Of a stretch of DNA of 64,000 nucleotides, positions 39,218 through 47,395 are shown one piece after another. Position numbers and translations under genes: made by a program. This DNA is from Actinomadura sp. NBRC 104425 (lineage in GTDB: Bacteria; Actinomycetota; Actinomycetes; Streptosporangiales; Streptosporangiaceae), in NCBI RefSeq assembly GCF_030269545.1, contig NZ_BSTN01000030.1, positions 1-64,000 of the forward strand, given 5' to 3'. The stretch's first letter is position 1. Every line of letters begins with the position of its first letter. The notes under the pieces were generated by a model, which saw only the letters and a program-made list of their open reading frames with translations, had not been told where the DNA came from and did not search any database.

Positions 39218-40432
39218 GTGAGCACGCGGGACGGGACGGGCCGCGCGCCCGGCCGGGAGAGCGCGGCCGACCGCGCCTTCCGCGCCGAGGTCCGCGACTG
39301 GCTGCAGACCAATCTGACCGGCGAGTTCGCCGCCGCCCGGGGCCAGGGCGGACCGGGCCGCGAGCACGAGGCGTTCCCGGTCCGGCTGGCGTGGGAGCGG
39401 CACATGGCCGCGGCGGGCTGGACCTGCCTGGGCTGGCCGGTCGAGTACGGCGGACGCGGCGCCACGGTCGCCCAGCAGGTGATCTTCCACGAGGAGTACG
39501 CGCTGGCCGGCGCGCCCGCCCGGGTCGGCCACATCGGGGAGAACCTGCTCGGCCCGACGATCATCGCGTTCGGCACCGACGCGCAGCGCGCCCGGTTCCT
39601 GCCGCCGATCGCCGCGGCGCGGGAGCTGTGGTGCCAGGGCTACTCCGAACCGGACGCCGGGTCCGACCTGGCCGGCGTGCAGACCCGCGCCGAGCTGGTC
39701 GCCGGGGAGTGGCGCGTCACCGGGCAGAAGGTGTGGACGTCCCTGGCGAAGGAGGCGGACTGGTGCTTCGTGCTCTGCCGCACCGAACCCGGCTCCGCGC
39801 GGCACGCCGGGCTGTCGTACCTGCTGGTCCCGATGCGCCAGGACGGGGTGGAGGTCCGCCCGATCGTGCAGCTGACCGGCACCTCGGAGTTCAACGAGGT
39901 GTTCTTCGACGGCGCCCGCACCGACGCCGCCAACATCGTCGGCGCGCCCGGCGACGGCTGGCGGATCGCGATGGCGACGCTCGGCTTCGAACGCGGCGTC
40001 GCCACGCTCGGGCAGCAGGTCGGGTTCCGCCGCGAACTGCAGGGCGTGATCGAGCTGGCCCGCCGCACCGGCGCCGTCGACGACCCGCTGCTGCGCGACC
40101 GGCTCACCCGCGCCTGGATGGGCCTGGAGATCATGCGGCTGAACGCGGTACGCACCATGGCCGGCGTCGCCGCGGGCGCCCCCGGCCCCGAGTCGTCCAT
40201 CTCCAAGCTGGTGTGGGCGACCTGGCACCGGGAGCTGGGGGAGCTGGCCATGGACGTCCTCGGCGCGGCCGGGCTCGTCGCCGACGGCGCACCCTACAAC
40301 CTGAACGACTGGCAGCGGCTGTTCCTGTTCTCCCGCGCCGACACCATCTACGCCGGGTCCAACGAGATCCAGCGCAACATCATCGCCGAGCGCGTGCTCG
40401 GCCTGCCGCGCGAGCCGAAGGGGGCCGCATGA
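39218..40432 (+). CDS. fadE30: Acyl-CoA dehydrogenase, FadE30-like, 404 aa
   Basis: This is an FAD-dependent acyl-CoA dehydrogenase. Family features are WCQGYSEPDAGSDLA (FAD/substrate loop), GQKVWTSLA, and the C-terminal YAGSNEIQRNIIAERVLGLP. In mycobacteria FadE30 desaturates the propionyl side chain of the last-two-ring steroid intermediate HIP-CoA. The assignment rests on the gene order fadE30-ipdF-kstR2-fadA6, the same as in the mycobacterial KstR2 regulon, and on the KstR2-like box just upstream. GTG at 39218 was chosen; the TTG at 39200 lies inside the operator region. The stop overlaps the next start as ATGA. Confidence 0.85.
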   Translation: MSTRDGTGRAPGRESAADRAFRAEVRDWLQTNLTGEFAAARGQGGPGREHEAFPVRLAWERHMAAAGWTCLGWPVEYGGRGATVAQQVIFHEEYALAGAPARVGHIGENLLGPTIIAFGTDAQRARFLPPIAAARELWCQGYSEPDAGSDLAGVQTRAELVAGEWRVTGQKVWTSLAKEADWCFVLCRTEPGSARHAGLSYLLVPMRQDGVEVRPIVQLTGTSEFNEVFFDGARTDAANIVGAPGDGWRIAMATLGFERGVATLGQQVGFRRELQGVIELARRTGAVDDPLLRDRLTRAWMGLEIMRLNAVRTMAGVAAGAPGPESSISKLVWATWHRELGELAMDVLGAAGLVADGAPYNLNDWQRLFLFSRADTIYAGSNEIQRNIIAERVLGLPREPKGAA

Positions 40433-41214
40433 CCGGGGCGGCGCCGCGGTACGTGGACGGGCACGGCCTGCTGCGCGACCGCGTCGTGGTGGTCACGGCG
40501 GCGGCCGGGACCGGCATCGGCGGCGCGACCGCGCGCCGCTGCCTGGAGGAGGGCGCCGCCGTCATGGTGTCCGACGCGCACGAGCGGCGCCTGGCCGAGA
40601 CGCACGCCGCGCTGGAGGAGGAGTTCGGCGCCGGCCGGGTGGCCGCCCGCCGCTGCGACGTCACCGCCGAGGACGAGGTGCAGGCGCTGTACGCGGCCGC
40701 CGTCGAGCGCTTCGGACGCCTCGACGTCGCCGTCAACAACGCCGGGCTGGGCGGCACCGCCGAACTGGCCGACATGACCGACGAGCAGTGGAACCGCGTG
40801 CTGGACGTCACCCTCAACGGCACCATGCGCTGCACCCGGGCCGCGCTGCGCATCATGCGGGAGCGCGGCTCGGGCGTCATCGTCAACAACGCCTCGGTGA
40901 TCGGCTGGCGGGCGCAGCGCGGCCAGGCCCACTACGCCGCGGCCAAGGCCGGGGTGATGGCGCTGACCCGCTGCGTCGCGCTGGAGGCCGCCCCGCACGG
41001 CGTCCGCGTCAACGCGGTGGCCCCGTCGCTGGCGATGCACCCGCACCTGGTGAAGGTGACGTCGCAGGAGCTGCTGGACGAGCTGACGCGCCGGGAGGCG
41101 TTCGGCCGCTACGCCCAGCCCTGGGAGGTGGCCAACGTTATCGTCTTCCTGGCCAGCGACTACTCGTCCTACATGACGGGCGAGGTGGTCTCCGTTTCCA
41201 GCCGGCACCCTTAG
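40429..41214 (+). CDS. ipdF: Short-chain dehydrogenase, IpdF-like, 261 aa
   Basis: This is a classical SDR: the cofactor loop has GTGIGGATA (TAAAGTGIGG, about 20-30), NNAG in the AVNNAGLGGT strand, and the catalytic set S (NNASVIGW), Y-x-x-x-K (YAAAKAGV). It is 261 aa, typical for the family. Position between fadE30 and kstR2 matches mycobacterial ipdF (Rv3559c), which oxidises the 5-hydroxy group of the C/D-ring intermediate. The start ATG overlaps the fadE30 stop. The function is inferred from synteny, since SDR sequences alone do not identify substrates. Confidence 0.78.
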   Translation: MTGAAPRYVDGHGLLRDRVVVVTAAAGTGIGGATARRCLEEGAAVMVSDAHERRLAETHAALEEEFGAGRVAARRCDVTAEDEVQALYAAAVERFGRLDVAVNNAGLGGTAELADMTDEQWNRVLDVTLNGTMRCTRAALRIMRERGSGVIVNNASVIGWRAQRGQAHYAAAKAGVMALTRCVALEAAPHGVRVNAVAPSLAMHPHLVKVTSQELLDELTRREAFGRYAQPWEVANVIVFLASDYSSYMTGEVVSVSSRHP

Positions 41215-41227
41215 GAGCACACCGCCC

Positions 41228-41845
41228 ATGAGCCCACGACGGCGCGACACCGAGGGAACCGCGGCCGCGCGCGCGGAACGCCGCGCCGAGCTGCTCGCCA
41301 CCGCGGCCGAGGTCTTCGCGGCCAAGGGCTACGCCGCCACCACCGTCCGGCAGGTCGCCGACGCGGCCGGGATCCTCGGCGGCAGCCTCTACTACCACTT
41401 CGACTCCAAGGAGTCGATGGTCGACGAGATCCTCTCGACGTTCCTGAACGAGATGTGGGCCGCCTACGACCGCGTGCTGGCCGCCGGGCTCGGCGCGCGC
41501 GAGACCGTGGAGGCCATCGTCGTGGAGTCGTTCCGGTCGATCGACCGGCACCGGGCCGCGGTGGTCGTCTACCAGAACGAGTCCCGCCACCTGGCCGCCA
41601 CCAGCGAACGCTTCACCTACCTGCTCGAATCGCACCGCCGCTTCGAGGAGATGTGGATGTCGCTGCTGGAGCGGGGCGTGCGGGAGGGCGCGTTCCGCCC
41701 CGACCTCGACCTGCCGCTGGTGTACCGGTTCGTCCGCGACACCGTGTGGGTGGCGGCGAACTGGTACCGGCCCGGCGGGCGGCTGGCGGCCGACGACATC
41801 GCCAAGCAGTACCTGGCCATGGTCCTGGAGGGCATCCAGGCCTGA
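41228..41845 (+). CDS. kstR2: TetR-family repressor KstR2, 205 aa
   Basis: An N-terminal TetR HTH (AEVFAAKGYAATTVRQVADAAGI, then GSLYYHFDSKE) precedes a ligand domain. The C-terminal half closely follows what I remember of mycobacterial KstR2: VVVYQNESRHLA, then YRFVRDTVWVAANWYRPGG and QYLAMVLEGI. KstR2 represses the genes for degradation of steroid rings C and D and is released by HIP-CoA. It lies in the operon it should control, with operator-like sites before fadE30 and echA20. The ATG at 41228 has AGGAG ten bases upstream. Confidence 0.88.
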   Translation: MSPRRRDTEGTAAARAERRAELLATAAEVFAAKGYAATTVRQVADAAGILGGSLYYHFDSKESMVDEILSTFLNEMWAAYDRVLAAGLGARETVEAIVVESFRSIDRHRAAVVVYQNESRHLAATSERFTYLLESHRRFEEMWMSLLERGVREGAFRPDLDLPLVYRFVRDTVWVAANWYRPGGRLAADDIAKQYLAMVLEGIQA

Positions 41846-41869
41846 GCAGGAGCAGGAGGGAGGCCCGAG

Positions 41870-43024
41870 GTGGCCGAGGCATTCATCGTCGAGGCGGTCC
41901 GCACACCGGTCGGCAGGCGCGGCGGGGGCCTGTCCGGGACGCACCCCGCCGACCTGGGCGCGCACGTGCTGGCGGCGCTGATGGACCGGGTGGACGCCGA
42001 CCCGGCCGCGGTCGACGACGTCGTCTTCGGCTGCGTGGACACCGTCGGGCCGCAGGCCGGGGACATCGCGCGCACCTGCTGGCTGGCGGCCGGACTGCCC
42101 GAGGAGGTCCCCGGCGTGACCGTCGACCGGCAGTGCGGCTCGTCCCAGCAGGCGGTGCACTTCGCCGCGCAGGCGGTGCTGTCGGGCACCGCCGACCTGG
42201 TGGTCGCGGGCGGCGTGCAGAGCATGTCGCAGATCCCCATCGGCTACGCGATGACCGCCGCCGAGCCCCTCGGCTTCACCTCCGGCCCGTTCGCCGGGTC
42301 CAGGGGCTGGACGCGCCGGTACGGCGACGCCGAGGTGTCGCAGTTCAACGGCGCCGAGATGATCGCCCGCGACTGGGGCATCTCGCGGGAGGAGATGGAG
42401 GCGTACGCCTACACCTCGCACCGGCGCGCGATCCGCGCGATCGACGAGGGGCGCTTCGCCCGGGAGACCGTCCCCTACGAGGGCGTCGCCGCCGACGAGG
42501 GGCCGCGCCGCGACACCTCCCCCGAGAAGATGGCCGCGCTGCCGGCCCTTCAGGACGGCGGGCGCATCACCGCCGCGCTGGCCGCGCAGATCTCCGACGG
42601 CGCCGCCGCGCTGCTGGTGGCGTCCGAACGCGCCGTGCGCGACCACGGCCTGACGCCCCGCGCCCGCGTCCACCACATCTGCGCGCGCGGCGAGGACCCG
42701 ATCCGGATGCTGTCGGCGCCGATCCCCGCGACCGCGCACGCGCTGCGCCGCGCCGGAATGAAGATCGGCGACATGGACGCCATCGAGATCAACGAGGCGT
42801 TCGCGTCGGTGGTGCTGGCCTGGCTGAAGGAGACCGGCGCCGACCCGGCCCGCACCAACCCCAACGGCGGCGCCATCGCGCTCGGCCATCCGCTCGGCGC
42901 CACGGGCGCCCGCCTCATGACGTCCCTGCTGCACGAGCTGGAGCGCACCGGCGGCCGCTACGGGCTGCAGACCATGTGCGAGGGCGGCGGCCAGGCCAAC
43001 GTCACCATCATCGAACGCCTCTGA
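41870..43024 (+). CDS. fadA6: Thiolase, FadA6-like, 384 aa
   Basis: This is a degradative thiolase with the nucleophile Cys89 in DRQCGSSQQA, His340 in ALGHPLGATGA and the second Cys370 in CEGGGQAN, plus NEAFASV. It would cleave the beta-oxidation intermediate of the opened steroid rings to acetyl-CoA or propionyl-CoA units. GTG at 41870 follows a GGAGGGAGG site. The order kstR2-fadA6 is that of Mycobacterium. The gene ends 34 bp before the CaiB-type gene, so the operon may continue or a new promoter may start there. Confidence 0.85.
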   Translation: MAEAFIVEAVRTPVGRRGGGLSGTHPADLGAHVLAALMDRVDADPAAVDDVVFGCVDTVGPQAGDIARTCWLAAGLPEEVPGVTVDRQCGSSQQAVHFAAQAVLSGTADLVVAGGVQSMSQIPIGYAMTAAEPLGFTSGPFAGSRGWTRRYGDAEVSQFNGAEMIARDWGISREEMEAYAYTSHRRAIRAIDEGRFARETVPYEGVAADEGPRRDTSPEKMAALPALQDGGRITAALAAQISDGAAALLVASERAVRDHGLTPRARVHHICARGEDPIRMLSAPIPATAHALRRAGMKIGDMDAIEINEAFASVVLAWLKETGADPARTNPNGGAIALGHPLGATGARLMTSLLHELERTGGRYGLQTMCEGGGQANVTIIERL

Positions 43025-43058
43025 CGGCGCCGCGAACGCGGGGTTGCATAATGATCGG

Positions 43059-44204
43059 GTGCTTGAGGGCCTGCGGATCATCGAGGTGTCGAGCTTCGTC
43101 GCGGCCCCGCTCGGCGGCATGACGCTGGCCCAGCTGGGCGCCGAGGTGATCCGCGTCGACCCGCTCGGCGGCGCGGCCGACGTGGGACGCCACCCGCTCG
43201 CCCCGTCCGGCACCAGCCTGGTGTGGACCGGGCTGAACAAGGGCAAGCGGTCGATCACCGTCGACTTGCGCTCCCCGGAGGGGCGCGACGTCGTCACCCG
43301 CCTGGTGGCCGACGCCGGAACCGTGCTGACCAACGCGGTCGGCCGGGTCTGGCTGTCGTACGAGGCGCTGTCGAAGGCCCGCCCCGACCTGATCCACCTG
43401 CAGATCCAAGGGCGCGCGGACGGCACCGCCGCGGTCGACTACACCGTCAACGCCGAGATCGGGTTCCCGCTGGTCACCGGGCCCGCCGACCACGCCGGCC
43501 CGGTCAACCACGTGCTGCCCGCCTGGGACATGGCGTGCGGGCTGTACGCGGCCGTGGGCCTGCTGGCGGCCGACCGGCGCCGCACCCGCACGGGCGCCGG
43601 CGCGCGGATCACCCTGGCCCTGCACGACGTGGCGCTGGCCATGGCCGGCAACCTGGGCTTCCTCGCCGAGGCGCAGCTGGGCGCGGAGCGTCCCCGCATC
43701 GGCAACGACCTGTACGGCGGTCTCGGCCGCGACTTCCCCCTCGCCGACGGCGAACGCGTCATGGTGGTGGCGCTGACCGCCCGGCACTTCGCCGACCTGT
43801 GCGCGGCCACCGGGCTGACCGAGACCGTCGCCGAACTGGAGCGCCTGCTGGGCGCCGACTTCACCCGGGACGGCGACCGGTTCCGGCACCGCGAGTCCCT
43901 GTTCGCCCTGCTCGCGCCCTGGTTCGCCGGACGCACCCTCGCCGAGGTCGACGAGGCCCTCGCACCGACGTCGGTGCTGTACGCCCCGTACCGCCGCTTC
44001 ACCGACTTTGACCCCGCGAGCAGCCCCCTGCTCCAGCAGATCGATCAGCCGGGCGTCGGCCGCGTGCACGCCCCGGCCTCGCCCCTGGACACCGGACGGC
44101 GCACGGTCGCGCCCGCCCCCCGGCTGGGCGAGCACACCGACGACGTCCTGGCCGAACTGGGGCTGGACCCGGCCGGGCTGCGCGCGAAGGGAGTGGTCGC
44201 TTGA
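43059..44204 (+). CDS. Family III (CaiB/BaiF) CoA-transferase, 381 aa
   Basis: The protein has the CaiB/BaiF fold signs: N-terminal GLRIIEVSSFVAAPLGG, a nucleotide-like loop, LNKGKRSITVDLRSPEGR (about 67-84) and the region with the catalytic Asp157 in PAWDMACGLYAA. These enzymes move CoA between carboxylic acids. It is not part of the mycobacterial KstR2 cluster. GTG at 43059 has no ribosome binding site; a CATAAT box at 43047-43052 ends six bases before it, so a leaderless transcript is possible. The stop overlaps the next gene as TTGA. Substrate unknown. Confidence 0.82.
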   Translation: MLEGLRIIEVSSFVAAPLGGMTLAQLGAEVIRVDPLGGAADVGRHPLAPSGTSLVWTGLNKGKRSITVDLRSPEGRDVVTRLVADAGTVLTNAVGRVWLSYEALSKARPDLIHLQIQGRADGTAAVDYTVNAEIGFPLVTGPADHAGPVNHVLPAWDMACGLYAAVGLLAADRRRTRTGAGARITLALHDVALAMAGNLGFLAEAQLGAERPRIGNDLYGGLGRDFPLADGERVMVVALTARHFADLCAATGLTETVAELERLLGADFTRDGDRFRHRESLFALLAPWFAGRTLAEVDEALAPTSVLYAPYRRFTDFDPASSPLLQQIDQPGVGRVHAPASPLDTGRRTVAPAPRLGEHTDDVLAELGLDPAGLRAKGVVA

Positions 44205-45007
44205 TCGACATCAACGGATGGGAACCCGGCCCGCAGGAGCGCACGCAGACCATCCACCCCGAGCCGGCCCGAGCGCTGGCGGCACTGCTCGACGTCGACC
44301 CGCCGGGTCCGCAGCTGCCGCCGCTGTGGCAATGGCTGTACTTCCTCGACCGCCCCCGCACCGCCGACCTGGGCGCCGACGGCCATCCCCGCGACGGCCA
44401 TTTCCTTCCGCCGATCCCCGACCGGCGCCGCATGTTCGCCGGGGGCCGGCTCACCCTGCACCGGCCGATCCGCTTCGGCGACACGCTCACCCGGCGCTCG
44501 GAGACCGCCGACACCCGGCTCAAGCACGGTCGCAGCGGCGAGCTGCTGTTCGTCACCGTCCGCCACACCTACCTGCGCGACGGCGCCGAGATCGCCGTCG
44601 AGGAGCAGGACCTCGTCTACCGCAGCGGCGACCCGGCCGCACCCGCCTGCGCCCCCTCCTACGAGGCGCCGCGGGTGGAGGCGCCGTGGACGCTGCCGGT
44701 CACCGCCGACCCGGTGCTGCTGTTCCGGTTCAGTGCACTGACCTACAACGCCCACCGCATCCACTACGACCCGGTCTACACGACCGAGGTGGAAGGCCAT
44801 CCGGCGCTGGTCGTGCACGGCCCCCTGCTGGCGATCCTGTGCCTGGAGCTTCCGCGCCGCGCCGGCCGCACGGTGAGCGAGCTGTCGTTCCGCGCCCGCA
44901 AGCCCGTCTACGTCGGGCAGCCGTTCGTCGCGGCCGGCTCGCCGGACGGCCGGCTGTCCATCGAGGCCCCGGCGGGCATCACGGCCATGACCGCGACGTT
45001 CGCATGA
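44201..45007 (+). CDS. MaoC/HotDog-type acyl-CoA hydratase (mesaconyl-CoA hydratase-like), 268 aa
   Basis: Start is TTG at 44201, overlapping the CoA-transferase stop, with AAGGGAG seven bases upstream. The protein has the double hot-dog plan of mesaconyl-C4-CoA hydratases and FAS1-like dehydratases: an N-terminal half with WQWLYFLDRPR and GGRLTLHRPIRFGD, a C-terminal half with FRFSALTYNAHRIHYDP. The last contains the hydratase Asp/His-type pair (YNAHRIHYD). It would add water to, or remove it from, an acyl-CoA. The neighbours point to a route CoA-transferase, hydratase, dehydrogenase for a branched or dicarboxylic acid. Confidence 0.75.
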   Translation: MIDINGWEPGPQERTQTIHPEPARALAALLDVDPPGPQLPPLWQWLYFLDRPRTADLGADGHPRDGHFLPPIPDRRRMFAGGRLTLHRPIRFGDTLTRRSETADTRLKHGRSGELLFVTVRHTYLRDGAEIAVEEQDLVYRSGDPAAPACAPSYEAPRVEAPWTLPVTADPVLLFRFSALTYNAHRIHYDPVYTTEVEGHPALVVHGPLLAILCLELPRRAGRTVSELSFRARKPVYVGQPFVAAGSPDGRLSIEAPAGITAMTATFA

Positions 45008-45107
45008 CCGGGAACCGCGGCCGGGGGCCGAACCGGGCAGCGGGAGCGATGCCGACAGCGACGACCGGTCTTGGTGCCGGGCCGCGAGACTCTGGGAGGT
45101 TGGTGGC

Positions 45108-46289
45108 ATGGGCGGCAGGTTGCAGCAGACGTACGGGCTGACCGACGAGCAGCGGGAGATCATCGCGACCGTCCGGGCCTTCGTGGACAAGGAGGTGCTG
45201 CCGGTCGCGACGGAGCTGGAGCACGCCGACGCCTACCCGCGCAAGCTGGTCGACCGCATGCGGGAGCTCGGACTGTTCGGGCTGACGATCCCCGAGGAGC
45301 ACGGCGGGCTCGGCGAGTCCCTGCTGACCTACGCGCTGGTCGTCGAGGAGCTGTCGCGCGGCTGGATGAGCCTGTCGGGGATCGTCAACACGCACTTCAT
45401 CGTCGCCTGGATGATCGTCCAGCACGGCACGGACGAGCAGCGGGCGCGGTACCTGCCGCGGATGGCCGCGGGGGAGGTGCGCGGGGCCTTCTCCATGTCG
45501 GAGCCGGGATGCGGATCGGACGTGGCGGCGATCCGCACCCGCGCGACGCGCGACGGCGACGGGTACGTGATCGACGGGCAGAAGATGTGGCTGACCAACG
45601 GCGCCACGGCGAACCTGGTCGCCGTGCTCGTCAAGACCGACCCCGCCGCCGGGCACCGCGGGATGACCACGTTCCTGGTGGACAAGGAGCCCGGGTTCGG
45701 GGAGGTCGCGCCCGGCCTGACCATCCCCGGCAAGATCGGCAAGATGGGGTACAAGGGCGTCGACACGACCGAGCTGCTGTTCGACGGGTACCGCATCGAC
45801 GCCGGGCAGGTGCTCGGCGGGCAGCCCGGGCGCGGCTTCTACCACATGATGGACGGCGTGGAGGTCGGCCGCGTCAACGTGGCGGCGCGCGCCTGCGGCG
45901 TGGCGCGGCGCGCCTACGAGCTGGCGCTGTCCTACGCCAGGCGGCGCGAGACGTTCGGCCGGCCGATCGCCGAGCACCAGGCCGTGCTGTTCCGCCTCGC
46001 CGAGATGGCCACCAAGGTGGAGGCCGCGCACCAGATGACGGTGATGGCCGCCCGCCGCAAGGACTCCGGCGAACGCAACGACCTGGAGGCCGGGATGGCC
46101 AAGTACCTGGCCAGCGAGTACTGCAAGGAGGTCGTCGAGGACGCCTTCCGCGTCCACGGCGGATACGGCTACTCCACCGAGTACGAGATCGAGCGGCTCT
46201 ACCGCGAGGCGCCCATGCTGCTGATCGGCGAGGGCACGGCCGACATCCAGCGGATGGTGATCGGGCGGCGCCTGCTGGAGGAGGGCTGA
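45108..46289 (+). CDS. Acyl-CoA dehydrogenase, 393 aa
   Basis: This is a second FAD-dependent acyl-CoA dehydrogenase, distinct from FadE30. It shows AFSMSEPGCGSDVA, QKMWLTNGATA, the KIGKMGYKGVDTTEL strand, RRETFGRPIAEHQ and the C-terminal VHGGYGYSTEYEIERLYREA with the probable catalytic Glu, then IGEGTADIQRMVIGR. This is closest in build to short/medium-chain or branched-chain enzymes. The ATG at 45108 has GGGAGG nine bases upstream and lies 100 bp after the hydratase. A strong hairpin (46418-46450) closes the unit. Substrate not determinable. Confidence 0.85.
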   Translation: MGGRLQQTYGLTDEQREIIATVRAFVDKEVLPVATELEHADAYPRKLVDRMRELGLFGLTIPEEHGGLGESLLTYALVVEELSRGWMSLSGIVNTHFIVAWMIVQHGTDEQRARYLPRMAAGEVRGAFSMSEPGCGSDVAAIRTRATRDGDGYVIDGQKMWLTNGATANLVAVLVKTDPAAGHRGMTTFLVDKEPGFGEVAPGLTIPGKIGKMGYKGVDTTELLFDGYRIDAGQVLGGQPGRGFYHMMDGVEVGRVNVAARACGVARRAYELALSYARRRETFGRPIAEHQAVLFRLAEMATKVEAAHQMTVMAARRKDSGERNDLEAGMAKYLASEYCKEVVEDAFRVHGGYGYSTEYEIERLYREAPMLLIGEGTADIQRMVIGRRLLEEG

Positions 46290-46417
46290 CCGTCCCGGCG
46301 CGAAGCCCTGTGCGCCGACGGTCGATCGGCTGTGCACCGGGCGTCGACCACGGCCCGCCCGGTCGGCGTACCGGTGGCGCCGTCTATGAGGCGCATGAGG
46401 CCCGTGAGCTGACGGCG

Positions 46418-46450
46418 GCCGGCCCGCGCGACGCGGTCGCGCGGGCCGGC
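46418..46450 (+). terminator. Perfect 15-bp hairpin after the acyl-CoA dehydrogenase operon
   Basis: Arms 46418-46432 and 46436-46450 pair exactly across a 3-base loop, with no T-tract. It lies in the 421-bp gap 46290-46710 that also holds the operator-like palindrome at 46516-46531; the rest of the gap shows no coding signal. Confidence 0.75.
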
Positions 46451-46515
46451 GCTTCGCGCATGGCGCTCCCGTTCCCGGGCGGCGGCGCGGTTCCGGAAAG
46501 CGTTCGGAAAAGCGC

Positions 46516-46531
46516 ATACCGACCAGTCGGT
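46516..46531. promoter_or_regulatory. ATACCGACCAGTCGGT palindrome upstream of the second TetR gene
   Basis: The 14-bp near-palindrome ACCGACC-AGTCGGT matches, except for one base, the perfect one at 49135-49148 upstream of the ligase gene. It resembles boxes of TetR-type fatty-acid-catabolism regulators such as PfmR (recalled, not checked). Likely autoregulation by the TetR gene at 46711. Confidence 0.7.
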
Positions 46532-46710
46532 CTCGGCGGCGTATGATCGGGGCGGAAACCCGTCGGCGGCCGGCCGGCGGCACGGCGGCCCGTTGACATG
46601 AACGAGGGCCGTGCGCGCCGCCCCGGGACACCGGCGCCGATACGCTGAGCGCTGTTCACGAGCGGCAGGCCGTCCCCGCGGCGGGACCGGCCCGAGGACA
46701 GGGGAGAGCC

Positions 46711-47382
46711 ATGACGCAGCGGCTGGCGGGGGACGCGTCCGCCTACGCGTCCATCCCGGACCGCCTGCTGGCCGTGGCGACGCGGCTGTTCGCCGAGAAG
46801 GGCTACGAGAGCACCTCGGTCCAGGAGATCGTCGCCGCCGCCGGGGTCACCAAGGGCGCCATGTACCACTACTTCGGCGCCAAGGACGACCTGCTCTACG
46901 AGATCTACCACCGGCTCCTCGGCCTGCAGACGCGGCGGCTGCGCGAGTTCGCCGGCGGAACCGGCCCGGTGGAGGAGCGGCTGCGCGCGGCCGCGGTCGA
47001 CGTGCTGTCCACCAGCTTCCGGTACCTGGACGAGTTCACCGTCTTCTTCCGCTCCATGCACATGCTGCCCAAGGAGCGCCGCCGCGCCGTGCGGGCCGAG
47101 CGGCGCCGCTACCACGAGCAGTTCCGCGCCCTGGTGGAGGAGGGGCAGCGCGAGGGCGTCTTCCGCGCCGACGTCCCCGCCGACCTGTCGGTGCACTACT
47201 TCTTCGGCGCCGTCCACCAGGTCAGCACCTGGTACCGGCAGGACGGGCCGCTGGACGCGCAGCAGATCAGCGAGTACTACGTCGACCTGTTCCTCAACGG
47301 GCTGCGCGCGCGTCCCGAAGGCCCGGCGGCCGCCGCGCCCGGACGTCCCGCCGGGGACGACGGGGGCGCGGCGTCCGCCTGA
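46711..47382 (+). CDS. TetR-family regulator of the second CoA-ester module, 223 aa
   Basis: An N-terminal TetR HTH (ATRLFAEKGYESTSVQEIVAAAG, then GAMYHYFGAKDD) precedes a helical ligand domain of the fatty-acyl/CoA-sensing type (FFRSMHMLPKERR, LSVHYFFGAVHQVSTWY). The last 25 residues are disordered. It differs clearly from KstR2. The ATG at 46711 follows GGGGAGAG. The gene faces the ligase gene with only 13 bp between the two stops. Twin palindromes ACCGACCnGTCGGT upstream of it and of the ligase make both the probable targets. Confidence 0.85.
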   Translation: MTQRLAGDASAYASIPDRLLAVATRLFAEKGYESTSVQEIVAAAGVTKGAMYHYFGAKDDLLYEIYHRLLGLQTRRLREFAGGTGPVEERLRAAAVDVLSTSFRYLDEFTVFFRSMHMLPKERRRAVRAERRRYHEQFRALVEEGQREGVFRADVPADLSVHYFFGAVHQVSTWYRQDGPLDAQQISEYYVDLFLNGLRARPEGPAAAAPGRPAGDDGGAASA

Positions 47383-47395
47383 GAGCGGCGCGGGC

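Noticed and set aside
37000..39576. 858-codon minus-strand frame opposite the SpoIIE gene
   Set aside because: Antisense shadow of a gene with all PP2C motifs.
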